Positions 1 through 7,099 of a DNA stretch of 16,512 nucleotides are shown here, in pieces. Numbering within the stretch: the stretch's first letter is position 1; each line of letters opens with the position of its first letter. The stretch spans positions 1 through 16,512 of the forward strand of contig CALZJV010000544.1 in assembly GCA_945787595.1 (NCBI GenBank), written 5' to 3'. This DNA comes from an uncultured Desulfobacterales bacterium. Its GTDB lineage: Bacteria > Desulfobacterota > Desulfobacteria > Desulfobacterales > JAFDCJ01. A model generated the notes under the pieces. The model saw only the letters and a program-made list of their open reading frames with translations, was not told the DNA's origin and ran no database searches. The translations under genes and the position numbers were made by a program.

Positions 1-35
1 TCCCACAATTAAAAACAACAGATTCAAAACTGCAA

Positions 36-85
36 AGTTTCTTTTCCGATCAGACTGGCCGCTGTTCAGGCCAGAGGTGGCGCTT
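36..85 (+). repeat. dispersed hairpin element, copy 1
   Basis: An AGTTTCTTTT lead-in is followed by a perfect 6-bp stem, CTGGCC (55-60) with GGCCAG (69-74), around an 8-nt loop, then a GGTGGCGCTT tail. The same layout recurs at 341-408 on this strand and at 5791-5850 and 13587-13631 on the other strand. It is non-coding and its function is unknown. A REP-like mobile palindrome or a structured RNA element are both possible. Confidence 0.6.
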
Positions 86-102
86 GTATGAAACTTCATT
101 TT

Positions 103-120
103 CTCACAACATGTTGTCAG
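103..120. repeat. 18-bp palindrome, copy 1 (one mismatch)
   Basis: CTCACAACATGTTGTCAG is one base away from the perfect palindrome found at 12123-12140. A third copy lies at 13670-13687. It lies about 20 nt after hairpin copy 1. It could be an operator for a dimeric regulator or part of a composite repeat. Confidence 0.55.
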
Positions 121-155
121 ATAAAACCCGACAAAGATCTAAATCGGGACAAACC

Positions 156-322
156 GGAAATTTCAAATTACAAGCACCACCTGATCTTAAAATTGGGCCA
201 AATAAATTCCAAATTACAATATCCAAATCTCAATTAAGATCAACCGCCAACTGTTTGGGATTTTGAATTTTGGTCATTGTGATTTGTTTGGTATTTGTGT
301 TTTGTTATTTGAAATTTTTTAA
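156..322. repeat. AT-rich imperfect inverted repeat in the leader region
   Basis: The left arm begins AAATTTCAAATTACAAGCACC near 162. The right arm, ending near 320, reads as its imperfect reverse complement (AAATTTCAAATAACAAAAC on the other strand). The sequence between is built from degenerate CAAATT/AATTTG words. No convincing gene is present in 1-515. This looks like an intergenic palindromic repeat. Confidence 0.45.
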
Positions 323-340
323 TTGGTCGTATGAATCATC

Positions 341-408
341 AGTTTCTTTTTCGACTTGACCAGCCGTTTTTTTGGCTGGCGGCGGCGCTGAACCCTGAAC
401 GTTGAACC
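341..408 (+). repeat. dispersed hairpin element, copy 2, with CTGAACGTTGAACC tail
   Basis: The layout matches copy 1, but the stem is CCAGCC (360-365) with GGCTGG (374-379). Two base pairs differ from copy 1 and both arms changed together. The tail AACCCTGAACGTTGAACC (391-408) recurs exactly at 6088-6105. The next bases, 406-421, recur inverted at 12053-12068. Confidence 0.6.
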
Positions 409-530
409 CCTGGCCCAGACCAAGATCAAATATGAGTGTATTTTATCCAACGGTCGCATCAGTTTAAGGTCACCCAAGTGTATCAAAGCAGTCGCACCAG
501 GGCAGGCCTGAACCTGTGAACGGTTACATT

Positions 531-2378
531 ATGCCAAACTTGTTGACAAACGATTGTCTGCGAAATATTGCCATCATTGCCCACGTTGACCACGGCAAGA
601 CCACCTTGGTGGATGCCATGTTTCGACAAAGTGGCCTGTTCAGGGCCGACCAACAGATCGATGATCGGCTCATGGATACCATGGATCTGGAAAAAGAGCG
701 CGGTATCACCATCGCGGCCAAGAACTGTTCGGTGGAATGGAATGATGTTCGGATTAATATCATCGATACTCCCGGCCACGCCGATTTCGGCGGCGAAGTC
801 GAGCGGGCGCTGTCAATGGCCGATGGGGCGATTCTGCTGGTGGACGCCTCGGAAGGCCCTTTGCCCCAAACCCGTTTTGTTCTCAAAAAGGCCCTGGAAG
901 CCGACCTTAAAATCATCGTTATCATTAACAAAATCGACCGGCGGGATGCCCGCACAGAAGAAGTCCTCGATGAGATCTACGATCTTTTGATCGATCTGGA
1001 TGCCACGGATGAGCAACTTGAGTTTCCCCTGCTCTACGCTGTTGGTCGGGACGGGATCGCCTCGAAAACCCTGGATGAAGAGGGAAAAAACCTTCATGTG
1101 CTTTTCGACACTATCCTGGACATGATCCCCGGCCCGTCCCATGATCCCGCTGCGCCTTTCCAGATGCTGGTGTCGGACCTGGGCTATTCGGATTATCTGG
1201 GCCGGCTGGCCGTCGGGAAAACTTTTAACGGAACAGCGAAGTCCAAAGACAATCTGGTTTGCATCGGCGAAGACGGTCGCAGCGCGCCGCTCAAGGTTTC
1301 AAAGCTCCAGATTTACGAGGGCATGCAGGTAAAAGACATTGACGAAGTTCAGCCCGGAGACATTGTGGTGCTGGCGGGCATTGAGGATGTCAAGATCGGC
1401 GATACCATCTGTAACCAGCAGGACCCCCGGGCGCTGCCCCGCATCAGGGTCGACGAGCCCACGGTGTCTATGATGTTCAGTATCAACAATTCACCGTTTG
1501 GGGGCAAAGAGGGGAAGTATGTGCAGTCAAGCCGGCTGCGGGAGCGCCTGTTCAAAGAGACCCTCCTAAATGTGGCCATTGGTGTGGATCAAGCCGAAGA
1601 CCGCGACAGTATCCTGGTCAAGGGTAGGGGAGAATTTCAGCTGGCCATTCTGATCGAGACCATGCGCCGGGAAGGTTATGAATTTTGCGTCGGCAGGCCC
1701 GAGGTCATCTATCATTACGAAAACGGCGTAAAACTCGAGCCCATGGAGCGGCTGCTGGTGGACTGCGAAGAACGCTTTCTCGGTGTGGTGACCGAAAAAC
1801 TTTCGCTGCGCAAGGCCAAGATGACCAACATGGTCAATAACGGCAAGGGACGGGTACGAATCGAGTTCTGCGTGCCTGCCCGTACGCTGATCGGATACCG
1901 GGACGAGTTTCTCACCGATACCCGGGGCACCGGTATCATGAATTCTCTTTTCGACGGCTACGGGAAATTTCGGGGAGACTGTCCCAGCCGGTTCACCGGA
2001 TCTCTTGTGGCCGATCGCACCGGAAATGCCGTACCGTATGCCTTATTCAACCTGGAACCCCGCGGGCGGCTTTTTGTGGTCCCCGGTGATCCGGTTTATG
2101 AAGGCATGATCATCGGCGAGCACAACCGCGGCCAGGACATCAACGTGAATCCCTGCAAGGAAAAGAAGCTGACCAACATGCGCGCCGCCGGAAAAGATGA
2201 TAATGTCATCCTTTCGCCCATCAAACCCCTTACCCTGGAGCAGACCATCAGCTTTATCCGCGCAGACGAGCTGGTCGAGGTCACACCCCGTTCCGTGCGC
2301 ATGCGCAAGGCCGTGCTGTCCGCGCAAAAGCGCCACAACCTGCGCAGCACCAAAGGGAAGAGGAATAAGGCGGCTTGA
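531..2378 (+). CDS. typA: ribosome-binding GTPase TypA/BipA
   Basis: This is a translational GTPase of the EF-G/LepA superfamily. It binds the 70S ribosome and is linked to ribosome assembly and stress adaptation. The GTPase motifs are in order at the N-terminus: AHVDHGKTTL (P-loop), RGITI (switch I), DTPGHADFG (G3) and NKIDR (G4). The C-terminal half has the TypA-specific RGTGIMNSLFDGYGKF stretch and ends in a basic tail (KGKRNKAA). About 615 residues matches the usual family length. The chosen start is ATG 531, which places the G domain at the usual distance from the N-terminus. A GTG at 516 in the same frame, with AGGGCAGG about 9 nt before it, is an alternative that adds five residues. 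No clear Shine-Dalgarno precedes 531. The gene appears monocistronic, with a repeat-rich leader and a 325-nt gap after it. Confidence 0.96.
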   Translation: MPNLLTNDCLRNIAIIAHVDHGKTTLVDAMFRQSGLFRADQQIDDRLMDTMDLEKERGITIAAKNCSVEWNDVRINIIDTPGHADFGGEVERALSMADGAILLVDASEGPLPQTRFVLKKALEADLKIIVIINKIDRRDARTEEVLDEIYDLLIDLDATDEQLEFPLLYAVGRDGIASKTLDEEGKNLHVLFDTILDMIPGPSHDPAAPFQMLVSDLGYSDYLGRLAVGKTFNGTAKSKDNLVCIGEDGRSAPLKVSKLQIYEGMQVKDIDEVQPGDIVVLAGIEDVKIGDTICNQQDPRALPRIRVDEPTVSMMFSINNSPFGGKEGKYVQSSRLRERLFKETLLNVAIGVDQAEDRDSILVKGRGEFQLAILIETMRREGYEFCVGRPEVIYHYENGVKLEPMERLLVDCEERFLGVVTEKLSLRKAKMTNMVNNGKGRVRIEFCVPARTLIGYRDEFLTDTRGTGIMNSLFDGYGKFRGDCPSRFTGSLVADRTGNAVPYALFNLEPRGRLFVVPGDPVYEGMIIGEHNRGQDINVNPCKEKKLTNMRAAGKDDNVILSPIKPLTLEQTISFIRADELVEVTPRSVRMRKAVLSAQKRHNLRSTKGKRNKAA

Positions 2379-2383
2379 TCCCC

Positions 2384-2423
2384 GGGTGGTGAAAACCGCC
2401 CATAGTTTGGTTCTTAACTTTTT
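2384..2423 (+). terminator. possible weak intrinsic terminator after typA
   Basis: GGGTGGT (2384-2390), a GAAA loop and ACCGCCC (2395-2401) form a 7-bp stem with one G-T pair. A run of six T follows only after 16 nt (2418-2423). The delayed T tract makes this a weak call. Confidence 0.35.
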
Positions 2424-2489
2424 TCCCATATTTATTCCGTTAAACCATCTTACCAAGAGAATTTCAGATTTTGGATTGCGGCCTCCGGC

Positions 2490-2555
2490 CTCTCCGAGCT
2501 ATAGGCTCTACGAGCCGGAAGCCAGAGGGGCCATAGGGGCCTGCGCCCCGGAGGG
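2490..2555 (+). repeat. dispersed repeat B, copy 1, in the typA-to-transglycosylase gap
   Basis: A GC-rich, partly palindromic segment starts CTCTCCGAG, then TAGGCTCTAC, CCATAGG and CCCGGAGGG. The same blocks in the same order occur on the minus strand at 8576-8645. The remainder of 2379-2703 holds AT-rich TTCAATATTCAATC-type words (about 2616-2648) and no gene that I can support. Confidence 0.5.
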
Positions 2556-2703
2556 ATTTCGGATTTGTTGTATCGCTCCGCTCTATCCTTATTTATTAAA
2601 TTGAGAGAATTCCTTAAATCTTCAATATTCAATCGACAATCTTCAATCATTATGACGATAGCGAAAATATCCCAATCCTATTTTTTCCACAAAATGCACA
2701 AAA

Positions 2704-4590
2704 ATGATTAATAATGGCCTAAAACTGATCCTTCTCGTTATCCTGCTTACCGTAGTGATCTTAAACCCTGTGGCGGCGTCGGCTGAAAAGGTCTCCATAC
2801 CTATTTTTCTCAACTACCCGCAGCTCCAGCTTCTGATGAAAAGAGCCATGTTTACCGGCCCGGATGACTCTGCAGCGTATTTGCTGGATATCGAGGGCTG
2901 CAATACGGTCTCCTTTTCACAACCCTATCTGTCCGCTGAGGGTCAAGGGTTCCGTTTGAACGCCAAAACCCTCGCGATCATCGGAGCCTATACAACCGAC
3001 GGCTGCATGACGATTACCCGATGGACGGGGCGTACCGTGGTAATCGGTAAACCCTTATTGGTAAACCGCCAACCTTTGTCAGTGCAGTTTCAGGTGCAGG
3101 CTGTCCAGCTTTACGATCAACAGGGCGGGCAGTTGTCCGACAGTCTTTTACCGCCGGCATATAAAGCCCAATTGCACCAGATCCTGAACCGGTTTCGCAT
3201 GGATTTGAAACCTGCAACCGATCGGCTTAAAGCCCTGGTACCCTATGTTGTGCCTCGCTATACTGCAGATCGTTTGACCCGCATGATCGACAGTCTGCGT
3301 ATCGGTCATGTCAAGGTCCGGCCCAACGGCCTGGATGTCCACCTTATGTTGGATGTCGAAGAACCTCCCCAAGCTGAGACAGAACCGGCTCTGACCGATA
3401 TCGAAGTGCAGCAACTGGAACAAAGGTGTCAGGACTGGGACGCTTTTCTGACCTTTGTCATAAAAGAGGTCGCCACTGCAACGCGCTCGGAAACGCTTCG
3501 TTCGACCCTGCTCGATATACTTCTGGACATACGCTACCAGATTAATCTTATTCTCACTTCAAGCCCTAAAAGCGGTCCCGATCCGGTCAAACAGCTGTTT
3601 ATCCGCAGCTGGGAGCGATTGGAGCCGGTCATGCGGGAAATCAGCATTCAGTCGCCGGAACATAATCTGCTGCCTTTTATGTCGTTTATAACAGCGGCTG
3701 AGGCTCTCAAGGCACTGGATCGATTGGGACCTGCGGCGGGGCTGGACATATCCACGGATGGTTTAAGACGCCTGGCGCGTCTGCTGAATGACAACCCTTC
3801 CATTGATCCGCTCAAATATCCGGGTGAGATCGACCCGGTGCTGCAGCAACTGTTCGATTTCGGAATACCTCAGGAAATCGTTCCGCCAAAAAAACCATTT
3901 AGTTTCAAACTGCAGTTGATCCGACCGGCATTTGCGGCAAGCCGTTGGGATCGTCTCAATCGTTGGGTGCCGACTGCCGCTGAATTGGATCCTTATCTGC
4001 GTGAAGTTAGAGACCTGTTGTTGGAAGAGGCTGACGAGCGCATTAAACCATCAACCCTAACTCAGGAGCATGCCCGTGTTTTCCGCCAGCTGATGCTGAC
4101 AACAGCATGGCAGGAAAGCTGCTGGCGTCAATATATCGTAGAGAAGCGTAAAATTGTTCCGCTTATTTCCGGGACTGGTGATATCGGCATGCTGCAAATC
4201 AATGAGAAAGTATGGCGCGGTTTTTATTCCCCCGCAAAGTTACGTTGGGATATCACCTACAATGCCCGTGCAGGAAGCGAAATTTTGTTCAAATTCATGG
4301 TTAATTATGCACTCAAGCGGCATGAGCATAAAAAAGACGGCGGTTTAGCGAATCTGGCGCGCGCAACTTATTCGGCCTATAATGGCGGGCCCTCGCAGGT
4401 GGGCCGTTACCGTAGTAAAAACGTTCCGACCGCACATAAAAAAATCGATACTGCTTTCTGGACAAAATATAAACAGATCAGCCAGGGCATCCCGGCCAGG
4501 CGACTGCGCCCCAAATCAAAAAAGAGTCCGGATCCAAGCCTGTGGCTGCGGTCGCGAAAGCGCCACGTATTGAAAATATCGCATGGATAA
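2704..4590 (+). CDS. exported lytic transglycosylase (SLT domain), probably read on into SPOR by -1 frameshift
   Basis: The 0-frame product has 628 residues. Residues 1-28 form a signal peptide: a short basic start, a run of Leu, Val and Ile, and AASA before the mature protein. Residues of about 30-215 look beta-rich and 215-440 mostly helical. I do not recognise either part. A goose-type SLT domain follows from about 455 to 590. It has the catalytic Glu at E471 in TTAWQESCWRQ, then GDIGMLQIN, then YSAYNGGPSQVGRY. It should cleave peptidoglycan glycan strands in the periplasm to anhydromuropeptides. The last 21 residues after the A AAA AAG site (SPDPSL... to the stop at 4588) look like out-of-frame sequence, whereas the -1 frame continues as an Ala/Pro/Lys linker into a SPOR domain. 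The ATG start is supported by the signal peptide, but I see no strong Shine-Dalgarno. Confidence 0.88.
   Translation: MINNGLKLILLVILLTVVILNPVAASAEKVSIPIFLNYPQLQLLMKRAMFTGPDDSAAYLLDIEGCNTVSFSQPYLSAEGQGFRLNAKTLAIIGAYTTDGCMTITRWTGRTVVIGKPLLVNRQPLSVQFQVQAVQLYDQQGGQLSDSLLPPAYKAQLHQILNRFRMDLKPATDRLKALVPYVVPRYTADRLTRMIDSLRIGHVKVRPNGLDVHLMLDVEEPPQAETEPALTDIEVQQLEQRCQDWDAFLTFVIKEVATATRSETLRSTLLDILLDIRYQINLILTSSPKSGPDPVKQLFIRSWERLEPVMREISIQSPEHNLLPFMSFITAAEALKALDRLGPAAGLDISTDGLRRLARLLNDNPSIDPLKYPGEIDPVLQQLFDFGIPQEIVPPKKPFSFKLQLIRPAFAASRWDRLNRWVPTAAELDPYLREVRDLLLEEADERIKPSTLTQEHARVFRQLMLTTAWQESCWRQYIVEKRKIVPLISGTGDIGMLQINEKVWRGFYSPAKLRWDITYNARAGSEILFKFMVNYALKRHEHKKDGGLANLARATYSAYNGGPSQVGRYRSKNVPTAHKKIDTAFWTKYKQISQGIPARRLRPKSKKSPDPSLWLRSRKRHVLKISHG
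4518..4524 (+). promoter_or_regulatory. candidate -1 programmed ribosomal frameshift site A AAA AAG
   Basis: The zero-frame codons are TCA AAA AAG, so the heptamer has the canonical X XXY YYZ phase used by dnaX. A -1 slip makes the next codon GAG at 4524-4526, which is exactly the SPOR frame. The -1 frame is open only from 4473, so the site lies inside the short window where a switch is possible. A bulged 7-bp stem (4542-4549 with 4560-4566) lies 17 nt downstream, farther than the usual 5-9 nt. A lost A in a run of seven would look the same, so an assembly or sequencing indel is the main alternative. Confidence 0.6.
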
Positions 4591-4850
4591 GGACGCGAAA
4601 CGCCAAACACTTCACCTTACAACTGGCGGCGGTCAGCAGCGAGCAAACGGTAAAACACTTAATCAAAAAACATACTCGGCCGGGGGTTTTTTCCTATTAT
4701 CGCAGAAAACACAAAGGACGGGATTTATATATCGCCATTTACGGCAACTTTTCAAACCGCGCCGATGCCGAAAAAGCCGCTGCAAATTTTGCCCCGCTGA
4801 AACCCTGGATACGAGATTTCGGCAACATTCAGGCAATTATGTCAAAGTAA
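4524..4850 (+). CDS. SPOR domain, -1 frame C-terminal extension of the lytic transglycosylase
   Basis: SPOR domains bind denuded glycan strands at the division septum. This frame reads a linker rich in Ala, Pro and Lys, then a SPOR fold: HFTLQLAAVSS (first strand), an amphipathic helix, FSYYRRKHKGRDLYIAIYGNF, a helix with DAEKAAANF, and PWIRDFGNIQ. The pattern of a Tyr-rich strand followed by YGNF, ADAEKA and the final IQ is typical of the family, as in DamX. On its own it would have to start at GTG 4542 (102 residues) without a signal peptide, which makes no sense for a periplasmic glycan binder. Joined at the slippery site, it gives 607 + 108 = 715 residues with a secreted SLT-SPOR arrangement. 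The SPOR call is strong. The mode of expression is inferred. Confidence 0.82.
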   Translation, partial: ESGSKPVAAVAKAPRIENIAWIRTRNAKHFTLQLAAVSSEQTVKHLIKKHTRPGVFSYYRRKHKGRDLYIAIYGNFSNRADAEKAAANFAPLKPWIRDFGNIQAIMSK

Positions 4851-5143
4851 TCATTGAGGCCAAGCTGGAACGCGCGCCGCCGGAAGAGAAATCAAGAGAG
4901 GTGATGACACAGGCTCTATCACCGTCGTTAAGGGTTCACGAATAAATAAATTCACAATTTTAGGCGTTGAGGCGTTCGTCTGTCAAGGCGCGAAAACGCA
5001 GGCATATCTGGATATTCCGAGCTTTCGCAACGCAGCCAGGCGGGATGCATCGGCGTATAAAATGTGAAGTTATTTTTGAGTGAGCCCTAAGCAGGCAGCA
5101 GTCAACAAGCCGCAGCGGTTCGACCACCGATTTCACTCGACGG
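4851..5143. other. intergenic region between convergent units, with an imperfect hairpin repeat
   Basis: No gene is supported here. Around 4988-5036 an imperfect inverted repeat pairs GCGAAA...GG.ATATC with GATATTCC...TTTCGC. It is flanked by GTTGAGGCG and TAAAATGTGAAGTTATTTTT. It resembles the other dispersed intergenic elements in style, but I found no second copy in the window. No clear terminator is visible for either converging unit. Confidence 0.35.
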
Positions 5144-5305
5144 CTACAGGCATGAGCCGCCGCCGGGGAGTCTTTTACGTAAAAAGTTGGTACGGCGATT
5201 CATGGGCAGGGCAAGCTGTCTGCGGATTTGTTCGATGAGATTACGTTCGCTTTCTTTTTTTAGAGCTTTCAGCTGTTTGCTTCTATCTTTTCTTTTTTTT
5301 TTCAT
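5144..5305 (-). CDS. small basic protein (53 aa) coupled to the nucleotidyltransferase
   Basis: The protein starts MKKKRKDRSKQLKALKKE. It continues as a charged amphipathic helix (about 8-32) and ends in LRKRLPGGGSCL. About a third of the residues are Lys or Arg. Its ATG (5305-5303) lies inside the 3' end of the upstream nucleotidyltransferase gene, overlapping by 23 nt in another frame. That points to translational coupling and a joint function. From memory, small ORFs with a similar ending (basic residues, then LPGGGS) follow such nucleotidyltransferases in related genomes. No catalytic motif or membrane segment is visible. It could be an antitoxin-like or adaptor partner. The function is unknown. 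Confidence 0.65.
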   Translation of the reverse strand: MKKKRKDRSKQLKALKKESERNLIEQIRRQLALPMNRRTNFLRKRLPGGGSCL

Positions 5306-5750
5306 CCAGTGTTCTCTCCAGGATCTCAATGACAGCCAGATCCCTCGGCCGGCCCAGGGTTTTTTTGCTGCGGATGATCTTGTCAAGGCTGGCAACTTTT
5401 AGTTCATACCCTTCAAATTCGACTTCGACGGCATCGGAACGAAGATTTTCAAAGGATTTGATGCCATGCAGAATCGACATAAAATCAACCTGCATCCCGG
5501 TATCATCGTTAACAACCCGGTAAAGAGAAGACGCCGGATAAAATGGTTTCAGGATCTGGGCGTCGAGTTTTTCAGCAAAAAACTTCAACTTGCGCATGTT
5601 GGTGGGGGTTTTTCTAAACATGAAATCGATGTCCAGAGTTGTTACCGGTGCGCCGTGTAAAGCGGCGGCTGCATTTCCGACCATGACGGTTTCCAGACGA
5701 ACCATGTGCAACGTTCTGGCAATCTTTATAAGCAAGGGTGAGGCATTCAT
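5283..5750 (-). CDS. MNT-like nucleotidyltransferase family protein
   Basis: 155 residues from the ATG at 5750. The pol-beta-type nucleotidyltransferase core is visible. G25 and N26 lie in VMVGNAAAALHG, the catalytic pair D40 and D42 in TTLDIDFMF, and a third acid, D89, in TGMQVDFM. This fold transfers NMP groups to protein, RNA or small-molecule targets. Stand-alone short versions are common in toxin-antitoxin-like modules. The reading frame is open 38 codons further up (to 5864), but that stretch is a dispersed hairpin repeat (5791-5850). The 5750 start, with GAGCGGAT a few bases upstream, is therefore preferred. The gene overlaps the 53-aa ORF downstream. The substrate is not predictable from the sequence. 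Confidence 0.8.
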   Translation of the reverse strand: MNASPLLIKIARTLHMVRLETVMVGNAAAALHGAPVTTLDIDFMFRKTPTNMRKLKFFAEKLDAQILKPFYPASSLYRVVNDDTGMQVDFMSILHGIKSFENLRSDAVEVEFEGYELKVASLDKIIRSKKTLGRPRDLAVIEILERTLDEKKKKR

Positions 5751-5790
5751 GCCATCCGCTCGTACTTTCCGGGTAAAATCTAAGTTTATG

Positions 5791-5850
5791 GGTTCAAGGT
5801 TCAGCCCCGCCGCTGGCCTGAAAAGCGGCCAGTTTAATCGAATAAAAAAC
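5791..5850 (-). repeat. dispersed hairpin element, copy 3
   Basis: On the minus strand this reads TTCGATTAAACTGGCC, GCTTTTCA, GGCCAG, then CGGCGGGGCTGAACC. The stem equals copy 1 (forward 5813-5818 with 5827-5832) and the tail equals copy 2. It lies just upstream of the nucleotidyltransferase start. Confidence 0.6.
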
Positions 5851-5877
5851 TTAACGAAATACAATTTTATTTTTCTG

Positions 5878-5900
5878 ACAGGATTAACTGTTAATCCTGT
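5878..5900. repeat. perfect 11-bp inverted repeat
   Basis: ACAGGATTAAC, one T, then GTTAATCCTGT form a perfect inverted repeat, followed by a further partial copy, AAATCCTGTC. Words of the AGGATTAACAGGATT type are frequent intergenic repeats in some bacteria, so this is probably repeat DNA rather than an operator. Confidence 0.45.
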
Positions 5901-6252
5901 AAATCCTGTCTAAATGAATGAGTTTCATAAGAGGGTTCCAGGTTCAGAGGTTACAATACCTGGACATCGCTTATGTTTCGCCACGATGCCCGGATTGGCC
6001 TCTTTCACCCAATGGTTGTAATAGCTTTGCCGCCCCTGTGGCTGCGAAATCCCTTTAGGATGTGCGGGTTAGGGCTCTTCAATCGGGAACCCTGAACGTT
6101 GAACCGCTCAACCCAGGTATTAACAATCCTCTAGAGTTTTACTGTCTTTGTCAATAATAAATTCCAGAATACGGACATTCCCTGATATCAAATATCTGGC
6201 AGAGCTTGGTGAAATATTAAATGGTTATAGGCGTTTAACTCAAAAATTATAG
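5901..6252. other. intergenic stretch upstream of ppk1
   Basis: It holds a small CCAGGT/ACCTGG inverted repeat (about 5938-5963) and a second exact copy of AACCCTGAACGTTGAACC (6088-6105). A short unassigned open frame ends near 6250; its last residues read PDIKYLAELGEILNGYRRL. That frame has no recognisable start or ribosome binding site and may be a remnant or chance. No gene is supported. Confidence 0.35.
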
Positions 6253-6282
6253 TTGACACTACATCCGGCCTTGATCTATAAA
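6253..6282 (+). promoter_or_regulatory. sigma70-type promoter upstream of ppk1
   Basis: A perfect -35 TTGACA (6253-6258) and TATAAA (6277-6282), five of six to the -10 consensus, are separated by 18 nt. The predicted start of transcription is near 6290, about 60 nt before the ppk1 ATG. Confidence 0.55.
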
Positions 6283-6352
6283 TTAGTGCGTAAAGAACCA
6301 CAACTAGGCGGAGGGCGCCGGTTAACCGACGATCCGGCGGGAAAATATACGC

Positions 6353-7099
6353 ATGGAAAAAGCAAAAGCAACCGCTGCAAAACCTGATAAAAGCAATCTT
6401 GATTTGCAAAATACACTCATCAACCGCGAGTTGAGTTGGCTCAGCTTTGCGCGCCGCGTGCTCGCGCTCGCAGAGGACCCTGAATTACCCCTGCTTGAGC
6501 GTGTCAAGTTCGCCGGCATCATGGGCATGCTATATGATGAGTTTGCGATGAAACGTATAGGTGGGATCAAGCGCAAGATTGAGAAAGGGAAAAAGAAAAA
6601 GAAAATATCCCACGGCGATCTCACCCCGGACGAGGAATTGGAGGCCTGTAGAAAGGATTTGAACAAACAGGCCCAACTTGTTTCCCGGCTGCTGCAAGAT
6701 GAACTGCGCCCAGCTTTGGCGGCGGCCGGCATTCCCATCATGGAATACTCACAGTTGAACAAGCAACAGCGGGCAGAGATGCAGCGCTATTTTCGTGAAT
6801 CGGTTGAACCCATCCTGACGCCGCTCGCTGTGGATGCGTCACACCCCTTTCCTTTCATCCGTAACCTGGGACTAAACATTGCGGTGGAGGTGACGGAAAT
6901 CAAGAAGAAACGCAACCGATTCGTGCGGATCAAAGTACCGGCAAACCGCCCGCGCTGGGTGCCGCTGCCCGGCGGCGGCGGGTATGTGCCTTTGGAACAG
7001 GTGATTACCGCCAACCTCAATCTGCTGTTTCCCAAGGCGGCAGGTCTGGCGTGTTATTTATTTCGCGTCTCGCACCGGGCTGTATCATCGTTATGGTGA
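6353..7099 (+). CDS. ppk1: polyphosphate kinase 1, N-terminal fragment (gene broken)
   Basis: PPK1 reversibly polymerises the gamma-phosphate of ATP into polyphosphate. This 248-residue frame carries the N and head domains. It has NRELSWLSFARRVLALAED near the start, then LLERVKFAGI, the FAMKRIGGIKRKI region, LTPLAVDASHPFPF and, close to the break, CYLFRVSHRA. A lysine-rich insert (GKKKKK, about residue 83) is unusual. The frame ends VSSLW-stop. The catalytic part resumes in another frame after a gap where roughly 10-13 residues normally present in PPK1 are missing. This is therefore a deletion plus frameshift, not a simple one-base slip. A good promoter lies upstream and a weak GGCGGG precedes the ATG. 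As written, this fragment cannot be catalytic. Confidence 0.85.
   Translation: MEKAKATAAKPDKSNLDLQNTLINRELSWLSFARRVLALAEDPELPLLERVKFAGIMGMLYDEFAMKRIGGIKRKIEKGKKKKKISHGDLTPDEELEACRKDLNKQAQLVSRLLQDELRPALAAAGIPIMEYSQLNKQQRAEMQRYFRESVEPILTPLAVDASHPFPFIRNLGLNIAVEVTEIKKKRNRFVRIKVPANRPRWVPLPGGGGYVPLEQVITANLNLLFPKAAGLACYLFRVSHRAVSSLW

Noticed and set aside
84..266. 60-codon open frame in the leader of typA
   Set aside because: It lies entirely in repeat and palindrome DNA, has no ribosome binding site, and its residue composition matches translated AT-rich repeats.
4583..4945. 120-codon + strand frame overlapping the SPOR region
   Set aside because: Its translation has no domain-like pattern, and it overlaps the SPOR frame, which is clearly the coding one.
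5751..5864. N-terminal extension of the nucleotidyltransferase
   Set aside because: The extra 38 codons are translated hairpin repeat (copy 3). The better start is ATG at 5750.
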